A DNA stretch of 64,000 nt. Source: Crocinitomicaceae bacterium. GTDB taxonomy: Bacteria > Bacteroidota > Bacteroidia > Flavobacteriales_D > Crocinitomicaceae. The stretch is taken from assembly GCA_028689775.1 (NCBI GenBank), contig JAQVCM010000003.1, forward strand, positions 124,001-188,000. The letters run 5' to 3'. Of the stretch, positions 1-7,432 are shown one piece after another. The position numbers and the translations under genes are program-made. Each line of letters opens with the position of its first letter. The first letter of the stretch is position 1. The notes below the pieces were generated by a model. The model ran no database searches and was not told where the DNA came from. It was given only the letters and a program-made list of their open reading frames with translations.

Positions 1-509
1 TGGGAAGATCCTTGGCGAAGGAGCCGGAAGTAATCCTTTTGGATGAACCTTTTGCACACATGGATGCACATTTAAGAAACCGAATTTCTGACTATTTATT
101 GAAATTGAAGAAAATTAGAAAAACTTCATTCATGTTGGTAACGCACGATGGAGAAGAAGTGCTTAGTTTGGCAGATCGCATTTTGTTTTTCAACGACGGT
201 AAAATTCTGAGAGAAGATACACCAGAAAACTTTTACTTCAATCCCAGCAATGAATTTGAAGGCTTGTTTTTTGGTGATTTGAATTCAGTGACAATCAAAA
301 ACCGAAAAATCTTATTTAGACCCATCGAGTTTGATTTAGAATTGACTGAAATCGCGGATCAATTGGATTTAAAATTCATTAAAAGTGTGTTTTTCGGCGC
401 TTATTATAAAAACTATTTCTTGACCAAGAAAAAAGAATCGATTATTTTATATCATTCAGAATCTTTATCCCATGTCCAAAAAATCGCAATCAAAAAGAAG
501 AATAACTGA
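1..509 (+). CDS. ABC transporter ATP-binding protein, C-terminal part (cut by window edge)
   Basis: This is the end of a nucleotide-binding subunit of an ABC importer. The reading frame is open to the left edge, so the TTG at position 12 is an internal Leu codon rather than a start. Visible parts are the residues after the ABC signature, Walker B (VILLDEPF), a D-loop variant (HMDA where SxLD is usual) and the switch histidine in LVTHD. The sequence that follows (GEEVLSLADRILFFNDGK) resembles importers of the PotA/FbpC/ModC kind, with about 85 extra residues that could be a small regulatory domain. The substrate cannot be read from this fragment. The last 38 bases overlap the next gene, which suggests co-transcription and coupled translation. 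Confidence 0.85.
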   Translation, partial: GRSLAKEPEVILLDEPFAHMDAHLRNRISDYLLKLKKIRKTSFMLVTHDGEEVLSLADRILFFNDGKILREDTPENFYFNPSNEFEGLFFGDLNSVTIKNRKILFRPIEFDLELTEIADQLDLKFIKSVFFGAYYKNYFLTKKKESIILYHSESLSHVQKIAIKKKNN

Positions 510-1431
510 TTTAAGTTGGTCTGATCGCTGGAAGTTGATCAAAGATACGGTATCAGATTTTACACTTGATAAAGGACTGTTTCACGGAGCAGCCCTCTCT
601 TTTTACACCATATTTGCAATGGTTCCAATCATTTATTTGGCTATTGCAACCTTTGGATATTTTATCGGACAAGAAACTTTGTTGAAAATTGTTAGTCAAA
701 TATTGACAGCGCAAGTTGGAGTAGCCGATGTTTCAGGAATTATGGACTTTTTAAAATCCATTGATTTTGCAAAAGGCAATTTCATTTTGAGAAACATTGG
801 AATTCTTGCCCTTTTAGTATCGAGTACGGCCATTTTTAATTCCTTGCAATACAGCGTCAATTATTTTTACGACATAGAAAGAGTGTATGATTCGAAACGC
901 AAGAAATTTTATTCGAATGTCATTACACGCGTATTGTCTTTTGGATTTTTGACCTTTTTTGGCGCCATCACCATTGTCACGTATTTTACACAATTGGTTT
1001 TAATCTCATTTGGGCACGAATTATTGGGTGAATCCAGTTATTTTTCTGCTGTTTTCTTAGAGATCTTGAGACATGTTGTCGGTGTTTTATCCAAGATTTT
1101 AATCTTTAGCGTTGTTTTAAAATATTTGCACGATGGCGAAATATCTTGGCGCCTGGCGTGGACAGGTGGTTTTGTTACCGCGATTTTACTTCATTTAGGA
1201 CAATTACTAATTCAGTATTATTTGTCACATTATTTCTTCGCAAAAGACGGCGGTTTGGCTGGAGCTTTGTTGGTATTGCTTGGTTATATGTACTATTCCT
1301 CTCAAATGATTTTCTTTGGTGCCAAGTTTACAGCCGTTTATGCCCGCATGGTTGGAGAGCCGATTCAAGTTAAAACATCTAATTTGGATGGTTATATAGC
1401 AATTAAGCGAAAAAATCAATTTCCTGAATAA
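472..1431 (+). CDS. YihY/virulence factor BrkB family membrane protein
   Basis: A 319-residue inner-membrane protein with about six hydrophobic helices. The YihY/BrkB (formerly RNase BN-like) pattern is visible at residues 35-65 (GAALSFYTIFAMVPIIY) and near the C terminus (GGLAGALLVLLGYMYYSSQMIFFGAKF). The molecular role of the family is not settled; the old ribonuclease BN assignment is not supported by the fold. The ATG lies inside the end of the upstream ATPase gene, so translation is probably coupled. A charged, Lys/Arg-rich N terminus (SKKSQSKRR) suggests a cytoplasmic N end. Confidence 0.88.
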   Translation: MSKKSQSKRRITDLSWSDRWKLIKDTVSDFTLDKGLFHGAALSFYTIFAMVPIIYLAIATFGYFIGQETLLKIVSQILTAQVGVADVSGIMDFLKSIDFAKGNFILRNIGILALLVSSTAIFNSLQYSVNYFYDIERVYDSKRKKFYSNVITRVLSFGFLTFFGAITIVTYFTQLVLISFGHELLGESSYFSAVFLEILRHVVGVLSKILIFSVVLKYLHDGEISWRLAWTGGFVTAILLHLGQLLIQYYLSHYFFAKDGGLAGALLVLLGYMYYSSQMIFFGAKFTAVYARMVGEPIQVKTSNLDGYIAIKRKNQFPE

Positions 1432-1447
1432 GTTTGATTAATTAACA

Positions 1448-1489
1448 ACGATGTAATTTTAATCAAAATAATGATTACATTTACATCGT
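1448..1489. promoter_or_regulatory. Inverted-repeat operator upstream of the XRE/S24 regulator
   Basis: A 9-bp inverted repeat ACGATGTAA (1448-1456) and TTACATCGT (1481-1489) encloses a second pair, ATGTAAT (1451-1457) and ATTACAT (1474-1480). The repeats lie 22-63 bases before the ATG of the regulator, where an autoregulatory operator would be expected. The sequence symmetry is seen directly; binding by the downstream protein is inferred. Confidence 0.5.
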
Positions 1490-1510
1490 AAACCCGTTTA
1501 AATTATAGCC

Positions 1511-2317
1511 ATGGAAGTTGGAGCAAATATCAAATTACTGAGAAAGAGAATCGGAAAATCGCAAGAAGAAATGGCTGCTATTTTAGGTTTAACACGCTCT
1601 AGTTATAGTGGTTATGAGAATGGAGTGGCCGATCCTGGCATTCAAACTTTGATTTTAATCAGTGATTTTTACAAAGTTCCTTTGGACAATTTATTGCGGA
1701 AAGACTTTTCAGATTTTACAGAATCTACTTGGGAAACTGTTGAAAAAGGATTGTATGCAGACGTTCAAGGAAAAAAACTTCGTGTTTTAACACAAATGGT
1801 TGACAGTGAAAATGAAGACTTGATTGAAATGGTTCCTCAAAAAGCAAGCGCTGGATATGTTTCAGGATATGCTGATCCAGAATACTTGAGAATTTTACCA
1901 ACATTTTCCTTGCCTTTTCTTTCAAAAAGCAAAAAATACAGATCTTTCCCGATTCAAGGAGATAGCATGCCACCAGTTGTTCAAGGTTCTTTCGTTGTCG
2001 GAGAATTTGTTCAGAATTGGATGCATATCAAAAATGGAACGCCTTGCGTGATTGTGACGCAGGAAGAAGGAATTGTTTTCAAAATGCTTTATAATCAATT
2101 GGCTGAGAACGAATCTTTTCAATTGGTCTCCACAAATCCTTTGTACCAACCGTATACCGTTCACGCCAATTCAATCTTAGAAATTTGGAAATTTGTAAAT
2201 TACATTTCTCCAGAGTTAACAGAAGTGAAAGTAGATGAATCCAGTTTGAGTAAATCCTTGATGGTTTTACAAAAAGAGATTCACGAATTGAAAAATTTAA
2301 TGAAAGATAAAAGATAA
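1511..2317 (+). CDS. XRE-family transcriptional regulator with S24 (LexA/CI-like) C-terminal domain
   Basis: A 268-residue DNA-binding regulator. Residues 4-60 form a Cro/CI-type helix-turn-helix (IKLLRKRIGKSQEEMAAILG). The C-terminal half carries the S24 fold with the serine in GDSMPP (S152) and a matching lysine in VFKML (K191), so the self-cleavage dyad appears intact. An Ala-Gly pair at about 114-115 (KASAGY) sits where LexA-type repressors are cut. The last 25 residues look like a short coiled coil (LMVLQKEIHELKNLM). It may be a stress-responsive repressor, but autocleavage is inference. The gene stands alone and has inverted repeats directly upstream that suggest autoregulation. Confidence 0.85.
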   Translation: MEVGANIKLLRKRIGKSQEEMAAILGLTRSSYSGYENGVADPGIQTLILISDFYKVPLDNLLRKDFSDFTESTWETVEKGLYADVQGKKLRVLTQMVDSENEDLIEMVPQKASAGYVSGYADPEYLRILPTFSLPFLSKSKKYRSFPIQGDSMPPVVQGSFVVGEFVQNWMHIKNGTPCVIVTQEEGIVFKMLYNQLAENESFQLVSTNPLYQPYTVHANSILEIWKFVNYISPELTEVKVDESSLSKSLMVLQKEIHELKNLMKDKR

Positions 2318-2363
2318 GCGCGAGCAATTCTCGCAGTTTTCAGTATCAGTTTTATGTTTTTTG

Positions 2364-2407
2364 ACCTGAATTGCTGTTTTGAAATTCAGGTAAAGTAGTT
2401 ATATTTG
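2364..2407 (+). promoter_or_regulatory. Bacteroidota-type promoter with overlapping inverted repeat
   Basis: TTTG at 2378-2381, an 18-bp spacer and TATATTTG at 2400-2407 match the Bacteroidota -33/-7 promoter well. A 9-bp inverted repeat (ACCTGAATT 2364-2372, AATTCAGGT 2383-2391) straddles the -33 element, a typical repressor position. The start of the next gene is about 230 bases further on, so its leader would be unusually long. A short hairpin GCGAG/CTCGC at 2320-2334, just after the regulator's stop, may help end the upstream transcript. I see no gene in 2318-2639. Confidence 0.5.
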
Positions 2408-2639
2408 CCACAAAGGTTCTTATGACTGAAATGTTCTTTCTAGTTGTAGGTATCCTAAAATGTTTACAAGCTTATTTCTCAACGTTTATTTCTTGGAGCA
2501 AAAATTCCAATGATAGCATAGACTAAAAGACGAAATTTAAAGTCACGGATTCAATAAAAATTACATTACAGTATTTTTTCCGACTAATAGTCTTTGAAAA
2601 TCAGTGTCAAACAAATAAATACACAGCAGAAAACAAAAC

Positions 2640-4907
2640 ATGCAAGAAGAAACAACACAAATTTTACCAGCTCTAATCAGCGACTTAGGACTTATTTTAA
2701 TCACTGCTGCAGCTGCAGCTTTGCTGTTTAAGAAAATTCGTCAGCCGTTGGTTTTGGGATATTTGATTGCTGGATATCTTGCTGGACCTCATTTCACATT
2801 TTTTCCATCGGTTACTGATACGCATAGTATTGATGTTTGGGCGGAGATTGGAGTTATCTTCGTTTTATTTAGTTTGGGATTGGAATTCAGTTTCAAAAAG
2901 CTCTTGAAAGTAGGAGGTACGGCCGCTATTACATCAGGTGTTCAGTTGACATCCATGATTGGTATCGGATTTTTTACCGGTTTTTTATTAGGATGGGAAA
3001 CCATTGATAGTATCTTTCTTGGTGCCATGCTCGCGATGTCGTCTACCACGATTATATTACGCGCATTTGACGAACTGAATTTAAAAGGAAAAAAGTTTGC
3101 CGGAATTGTTTTTGGTGCCTTGATAATTGAAGACATTGTAGCGATTTTGATGATGGTATTGTTGGCGACGATCTCTGTTAGCCAGAAATTTTCAGGTGTA
3201 GAGTTATTTGATTCTGTTTTAAAATTGATTTTCTTCTTGATCCTGTGGTTTTTAGCGGGAATATTTGTGATTCCAACTTTGTTGAAGAAAACTAAAAATC
3301 TCCTCAATGAAGAAACCTTGTTGCTTTTGGCGCTGGGACTATGTTTGATGATGGTGATTTCAGCTTCAGCAGCTGGATTTTCCTCCGCATTGGGCGCTTT
3401 CATCATGGGATCGATCATTGCAGAAACTATCTTTTCTGAACGCATCGTAAACGTTGTAAAGCCGGTAAAAGATTTATTTGGAGCCGTTTTCTTCGTTTCT
3501 GTGGGAATGATGATCAATCCGCAAACTTTGATAGAATATGCTTTTCCAGTTGCCATCATCACCTTGGTGACTATTTTTGGAAAAACAACCACAACGTTTA
3601 TTGGTTCGTTGATTTCTGGTCAGCCTTTGAAGCAAGCGGTTCAAGTTGGTTCAAGTTTATCTCAAATTGGAGAGTTCTCGTTCATCATCGCCACTTTGGG
3701 GATGACCTTGAAAGTAACCAGCGATTTCTTGTATCCTGTCATCGTTGCGGTTTCAGCAATTACGACTTTTTTATCCCCATTTTTCATCAAAGGAGCGGAT
3801 CGATTTGCAAGTGTGTTGGAACGCGTATTACCACAACGAGTTTTAAATAAGATTGAACAATATTCTGCAAATGCGCAACGCGTTCGAACAGCAAATAGCT
3901 GGCAGAAAGTATTGAAAGCCAATGTTGTTCACATCATCATTCACACCGTGGTGATTGTAGCCATTATTTTAATGTCTGATCGTTTCATCATGCCTCTTTT
4001 TAAAGATACGATTTGGGGAAGATACATCGTTGCAATTATGACATTACTTGCTTTGTTGCCTTTCTTTTGGGCTTTATCCGCGCGAAGAGTTGCTAAAGAA
4101 GCAATGTTGCAATTGCGGGAAGAAAGAAAATTATTAGCTCCAGTTACCATCATTATTATTACCAGAATCACACTGACTTTTGTTTTGTTGGGATTGTTTT
4201 TAAATATTTTCTTCAACTTTATTTCGACGGTAATCGCTTTGTTGGTTATTGTTTTCTTAGCAATGGCAGTTCCAAAGCGCATTCAAAAATGGTATCACCG
4301 TTTGGAAAGACACTTTATTAGTAATTTAAATAGTCGAGAAATTCACGAAGCGCAAGAAAATAAAAGTGATTTAACACCTTGGGACGGTCACATGACAACT
4401 TTTAAAGTACCACAAGAAGCGTATTTTAGTGGTCAAAAATTAATTGATTTACAGTTTAGAGAGCATTTTGGAATTAACATTGCAGTCATTAAACGTGGAA
4501 ACATCACGATAAACATTCCTGATCGAAACGAATGTATTTTTCCAGACGATCTCTTATACGTAATCGGAACGGATGATCAAATCGTTGATTTTAGTGTGTT
4601 TATTAGTAACAGCACGCTGTACGATCGAATTCACAACATTCCAGAAATAACCTTACAACATTTTGACCTTCAGAATCCTGCGATTATTGGGAAAACCATC
4701 AGAGGTTGTCAATTGCGAGAACGAACCAATGGTTTGGTTGTTGGATTGGAGAGAAATGGCGAACGAATTGTCAACCCAAAATCAGATGTTGTTTTACAAA
4801 AAGATGATATTCTATGGATTGTTGGAGATAAAAAACTTTTGAGACAAGTATTGCTTGAAAAAGAAAGAGAAAAAGCAGAAAGGTTAATAAAGAATCAAAT
4901 GGAATAG
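2640..4907 (+). CDS. CPA2-type monovalent cation:proton antiporter with two RCK_C (TrkA-C) domains
   Basis: A 755-residue inner-membrane antiporter expected to exchange K+ or Na+ for protons. Residues about 15-390 hold the 12-13 helix Na+/H+ exchanger domain, with KefB-like stretches such as RQPLVLGYLIAGYLAGPH and a central DIVAI helix carrying the ion-binding aspartate. After two or three further helices there are two cytosolic RCK_C domains, the first around residues 590-660 and the second around 675-750 (KDDILWIVGD). I see no RCK_N Rossmann domain (no GxGxxG), so ligand gating would differ from KefB/C. The gene follows a long leader and is probably monocistronic or read together with tatA. 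Confidence 0.88.
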   Translation: MQEETTQILPALISDLGLILITAAAAALLFKKIRQPLVLGYLIAGYLAGPHFTFFPSVTDTHSIDVWAEIGVIFVLFSLGLEFSFKKLLKVGGTAAITSGVQLTSMIGIGFFTGFLLGWETIDSIFLGAMLAMSSTTIILRAFDELNLKGKKFAGIVFGALIIEDIVAILMMVLLATISVSQKFSGVELFDSVLKLIFFLILWFLAGIFVIPTLLKKTKNLLNEETLLLLALGLCLMMVISASAAGFSSALGAFIMGSIIAETIFSERIVNVVKPVKDLFGAVFFVSVGMMINPQTLIEYAFPVAIITLVTIFGKTTTTFIGSLISGQPLKQAVQVGSSLSQIGEFSFIIATLGMTLKVTSDFLYPVIVAVSAITTFLSPFFIKGADRFASVLERVLPQRVLNKIEQYSANAQRVRTANSWQKVLKANVVHIIIHTVVIVAIILMSDRFIMPLFKDTIWGRYIVAIMTLLALLPFFWALSARRVAKEAMLQLREERKLLAPVTIIIITRITLTFVLLGLFLNIFFNFISTVIALLVIVFLAMAVPKRIQKWYHRLERHFISNLNSREIHEAQENKSDLTPWDGHMTTFKVPQEAYFSGQKLIDLQFREHFGINIAVIKRGNITINIPDRNECIFPDDLLYVIGTDDQIVDFSVFISNSTLYDRIHNIPEITLQHFDLQNPAIIGKTIRGCQLRERTNGLVVGLERNGERIVNPKSDVVLQKDDILWIVGDKKLLRQVLLEKEREKAERLIKNQME

Positions 4908-4932
4908 ACTGGGAAAATCATTTGTTTTTTTG

Positions 4933-4940
4933 TAATTTTG
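4933..4940 (+). promoter_or_regulatory. -7 promoter box before tatA
   Basis: TAATTTTG matches TAnnTTTG and lies 32 bases before the tatA ATG. No good TTTG is present at the usual distance upstream, so this is a partial match. Confidence 0.35.
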
Positions 4941-4972
4941 TCGCACAATATGCTTCAAAATATCCTTGAAAA

Positions 4973-5464
4973 ATGATTTTATTATTAGATGACATTGCTG
5001 GTTCTGAAATACTTTTAATTTTAGTTTTTATCTTAATCTTTTTTGGTTCTAAAAGTATTCCCGGAATTGCAAAAACATTAGGAAAGACCATGCGTCAAAT
5101 CAAGGATGCTTCTCAAGATATCCAAAATGAAATTAAAAAATCAGGTGGAGATTTCAAGAAAGATTTAAACCTTGATCAATTACACATCACTAAAATCATC
5201 AAGGAAACGAAGGAAGAACTCGAAAAACCATTCATGGTTGAAAGTAAAACAGTAGAGTCTGCCTTTTCTTTTGAAGCTCCGAAATCATTTGAAGTTCCGA
5301 AAAGTACAAATGATCCGATTCATCGTGAATTAGCTGATCAAAATGCAAATGAAACAAGTTCAGAAGAACCAATTGTTCATGCAGAAAAAACCGATAAAGT
5401 GAGTTCAATAGAAAGTTCAAAAGCATCTTCAACAAGTCGATCCAATGAAGAAAAATTGGAATAA
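4973..5464 (+). CDS. tatA: Twin-arginine translocase subunit TatA/TatE family
   Basis: Small pore-forming component of the Tat system, which exports folded proteins across the inner membrane. One N-terminal transmembrane helix (residues 9-25, SEILLILVFILIFFGS) is followed by the characteristic hinge and amphipathic helix (IPGIAKTLGKTMRQIKDA). At 163 residues it is nearly twice the usual TatA length because of a Ser/Glu/Lys-rich, probably disordered tail from about residue 75. No tatC is present in this window. A strong bidirectional terminator at 5610-5642 closes the unit. Confidence 0.88.
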   Translation: MILLLDDIAGSEILLILVFILIFFGSKSIPGIAKTLGKTMRQIKDASQDIQNEIKKSGGDFKKDLNLDQLHITKIIKETKEELEKPFMVESKTVESAFSFEAPKSFEVPKSTNDPIHRELADQNANETSSEEPIVHAEKTDKVSSIESSKASSTSRSNEEKLE

Positions 5465-5500
5465 TTTCTAAATCTATTGTTATCTAACTTTATTGAATTT

Positions 5501-5739
5501 GGCTCTACCACGAACTGTGTGGGTCAAAAAAAGATTTCTCCTATGCACCAATCGGAAGATTGACACTCCGTCGAAATGACAGTTGTGTTGGTTAGCGTAT
5601 GAGAAAAAAGAGTACGAAAGTTCTGCTTTCGTACTCTTTTTTCTCAATAATCCCTTACTATTCCTGTCATTTCGAAGAAGTAAAGCGACTGAGAAATCTT
5701 TTTTATTTAACATTTATCCACACAATTAAGGGTAGAACC
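5501..5739. repeat. MITE-like imperfect inverted repeat element
   Basis: About 239 bp with nested inverted arms. Outer ends are GGCTCTACC (5501-5509) and GGTAGAACC (5731-5739); next come GATTTCTC (5533-5540) with GAGAAATC (5691-5698), then TCGAAATGACAG (5571-5582) with CTGTCATTTCGA (5664-5675), and in the centre a perfect 21-bp hairpin (5600-5620 with 5626-5646). The GTCATTTCGA...GAGAAATCTT sequence is typical of intergenic repeats scattered through flavobacterial genomes. No protein is encoded; short open frames inside it follow from the symmetry. No clear target-site duplication was found. Confidence 0.6.
5610..5642. terminator. Bidirectional intrinsic terminator between tatA and the HU gene
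   Basis: The stem GAGTACGAAAG (5610-5620) pairs with CTTTCGTACTC (5626-5636) around a 5-nt loop and is followed by six T on the plus strand. The mirrored A6 at 5604-5609 gives a T-tract on the minus strand too. It sits between convergent genes and at the core of the inverted repeat element. Confidence 0.75.
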
Positions 5740-5856
5740 TTTAATTTTAAAAGATTCTTTCCGAATACAAATACGTTTCGATTTGAAGTTCGTGAATGTT
5801 GAATTGACTGTTATACTTCTAAAAAAAATCCTCAATTAATTTTCAAAATATACAGC

Positions 5857-5890
5857 AATAAAAAAAGGCGAACTTTAAAAAGCACGCCTT
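5857..5890 (-). terminator. Intrinsic terminator of the HU gene
   Basis: Read on the minus strand, AAGGCG (5890-5885) pairs with CGCCTT (5870-5865), and a run of T follows. It starts about 20 bases after the HU stop codon. Confidence 0.65.
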
Positions 5891-5910
5891 CCATTTAAAA
5901 AAGTATTTAA

Positions 5911-6183
5911 TTAGTTTACTGCTTCTCCTAATTCAGATCCTGCTTTAAACTTAACAACTTTCTTTGCTGCAATTTTAATTTCTTCTTTCGTTCTTGGGTT
6001 ACGTCCAATTCTTGCAGCTCTTTCAGCTACAGAGTAAGAACCGAATCCTACTAAAGAAACTTTGTCACCTGCTTTTAATGCTCCTGTCACTGCAGTTACA
6101 AAACCGTCTAATGCTTTTTTAGCATCAACTTTACTTAATCCTGACTCGTTTGCAATTGCATCAATTAATTCTGATTTGTTCAT
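5911..6183 (-). CDS. HU family DNA-binding protein
   Basis: A 90-residue nucleoid protein that bends and compacts DNA as a dimer. It shows the whole HU fold: N-terminal helices (MNKSELIDAIANESGLSK), the hallmark VSLVGFGSYSV strand and the DNA-gripping arm with GRNPRTKEEI. Length is standard for HU, without the long tails of some Bacteroidota paralogues. It has its own -7 box at 6223-6230 and its own terminator, so it is a single-gene unit. Confidence 0.97.
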   Translation of the reverse strand: MNKSELIDAIANESGLSKVDAKKALDGFVTAVTGALKAGDKVSLVGFGSYSVAERAARIGRNPRTKEEIKIAAKKVVKFKAGSELGEAVN

Positions 6184-6222
6184 AGTTACTTGGTTTTAGA
6201 AAATATTTTTTTTATTACTTAA

Positions 6223-6230
6223 CAAATATA
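6223..6230 (-). promoter_or_regulatory. -7 promoter box of the HU gene
   Basis: On the minus strand TATATTTG matches TAnnTTTG exactly, 40 bases before the ATG. No convincing -33 TTTG. The rest of 6231-6466 shows nothing I recognise. Confidence 0.5.
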
Positions 6231-6466
6231 ACCTATTTCCTATGTGTTCACTCACTTTTAGGGTAAAAAATTAAAATTTATTTCACAAAAAATTAAAAAC
6301 ATAAAACTCGACTATTCAATTTTGTGTCCCAAGATTTTGATTTTCAATGTTTTATTTGTCTTTTTGGACTTTTAATAAAAACTGATTATCAAATATGGAA
6401 AGTGCTCTTTTTTAGATAAATTGCTTGTAAGCAGATACATATACCGATTAAAATAAGCAATCTCAT

Positions 6467-7432
6467 CTATTCTAGCAACTTCCAGTCTTCTATTTTATGT
6501 CCTGCGTTGAATTCTTTTGCAGTCATTCTTCGCTTTCCTTCTGGCTGAATTTCGAGGATGAGCAAGTAAAAATCTCCACAAGGGAAAAGTAATCCTTCTT
6601 TGGTGGACTCAATTTTTTCTTTTTCAGAAACGATTTGATCTGTTTTTACTGTTTTGAATATTTTCAAAGATTTGACTTCACCGGTGTTTTTATTTTCAAT
6701 TTTGGTCCAAGCGGTTGGATAAGGTGAAAATCCACGGCAAAAATTATGAACCACTTCAACAGGTTCTTTCCAGTTGATTTCGCACATGGGTTTGAATATC
6801 TTCGGCGCTTCGTTTAAATTTTGTCCTAAAATTAAATCATTTTGAGGTGTACGAACCACTTCGCCAGCTTGAATTTTCTGCACAGTTTGAACAACTAATT
6901 TACTTCCTACGTGCATCAACTCATCATGCAGTTCACCAGCTGTATCATTTTCTCCGATTTCAACTTCTTGTTGTTCGATGATCATTCCGGTATCGATTTC
7001 TTTCTCGATGAAAAAAGTGGTAACTCCAGTTTTCTTTTCACCATTTACAATCGCCCAATTGATAGGCGCTGCTCCGCGGTATTGCGGCAGAAGGGAAGCA
7101 TGTAGGTTGATGGTTCCTTGAGGCGGCATGTTCCAAACAATTTCGGGCAACATTCTAAAAGCAACTACAACGAATAAATCTGCTTCGAGTGCTTTCAATG
7201 CTGCGATAAAAGACTCGTCCTTTAAATTGCTTGGCTGCAAGGTATGAAGACCGTTTTCCTCGCTGTATTTTTTAACATCACTCTGAGCAATTTTCTGACC
7301 TCTACCTGCTGGTTTATCTGGAGTCGTAACAACTCCAACAACATCGAAGTTATTTTGGATTAAACTATCTAAAATGGTCACCGCAAATTCGGGCGTACCC
7401 ATGAAAATGATTTTGAAATTGGTAGAATTCAT
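6467..7432 (-). CDS. fmt: Methionyl-tRNA formyltransferase
   Basis: Transfers a formyl group from 10-formyltetrahydrofolate to initiator Met-tRNA in the cytoplasm. The 321-residue length is normal. The catalytic set of the family is present: N109 and H111 in NLHASLLPQYRG and D147 in EIDTGM. The N terminus (FMGTPEFA) and the folate-pocket region (TTPDKPAGRG) are typical, and a C-terminal OB-like domain follows from about residue 210. Its ATG overlaps the stop codon of the upstream MATE gene (ATGA), so the two are translationally coupled. Deformylase is not in this window. Confidence 0.97.
   Translation of the reverse strand: MNSTNFKIIFMGTPEFAVTILDSLIQNNFDVVGVVTTPDKPAGRGQKIAQSDVKKYSEENGLHTLQPSNLKDESFIAALKALEADLFVVVAFRMLPEIVWNMPPQGTINLHASLLPQYRGAAPINWAIVNGEKKTGVTTFFIEKEIDTGMIIEQQEVEIGENDTAGELHDELMHVGSKLVVQTVQKIQAGEVVRTPQNDLILGQNLNEAPKIFKPMCEINWKEPVEVVHNFCRGFSPYPTAWTKIENKNTGEVKSLKIFKTVKTDQIVSEKEKIESTKEGLLFPCGDFYLLILEIQPEGKRRMTAKEFNAGHKIEDWKLLE

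Noticed and set aside
2942..3592. 216-codon minus-strand frame opposite the antiporter gene
   Set aside because: It is the shadow of the hydrophobic plus-strand gene; its product is Lys/Ile/Asn-rich with no known motif.
5599..5802. Small frames on both strands within the inverted repeat
   Set aside because: Near-identical peptides (MRKKSTK..LSYSFFS) appear on both strands only because the DNA is palindromic.
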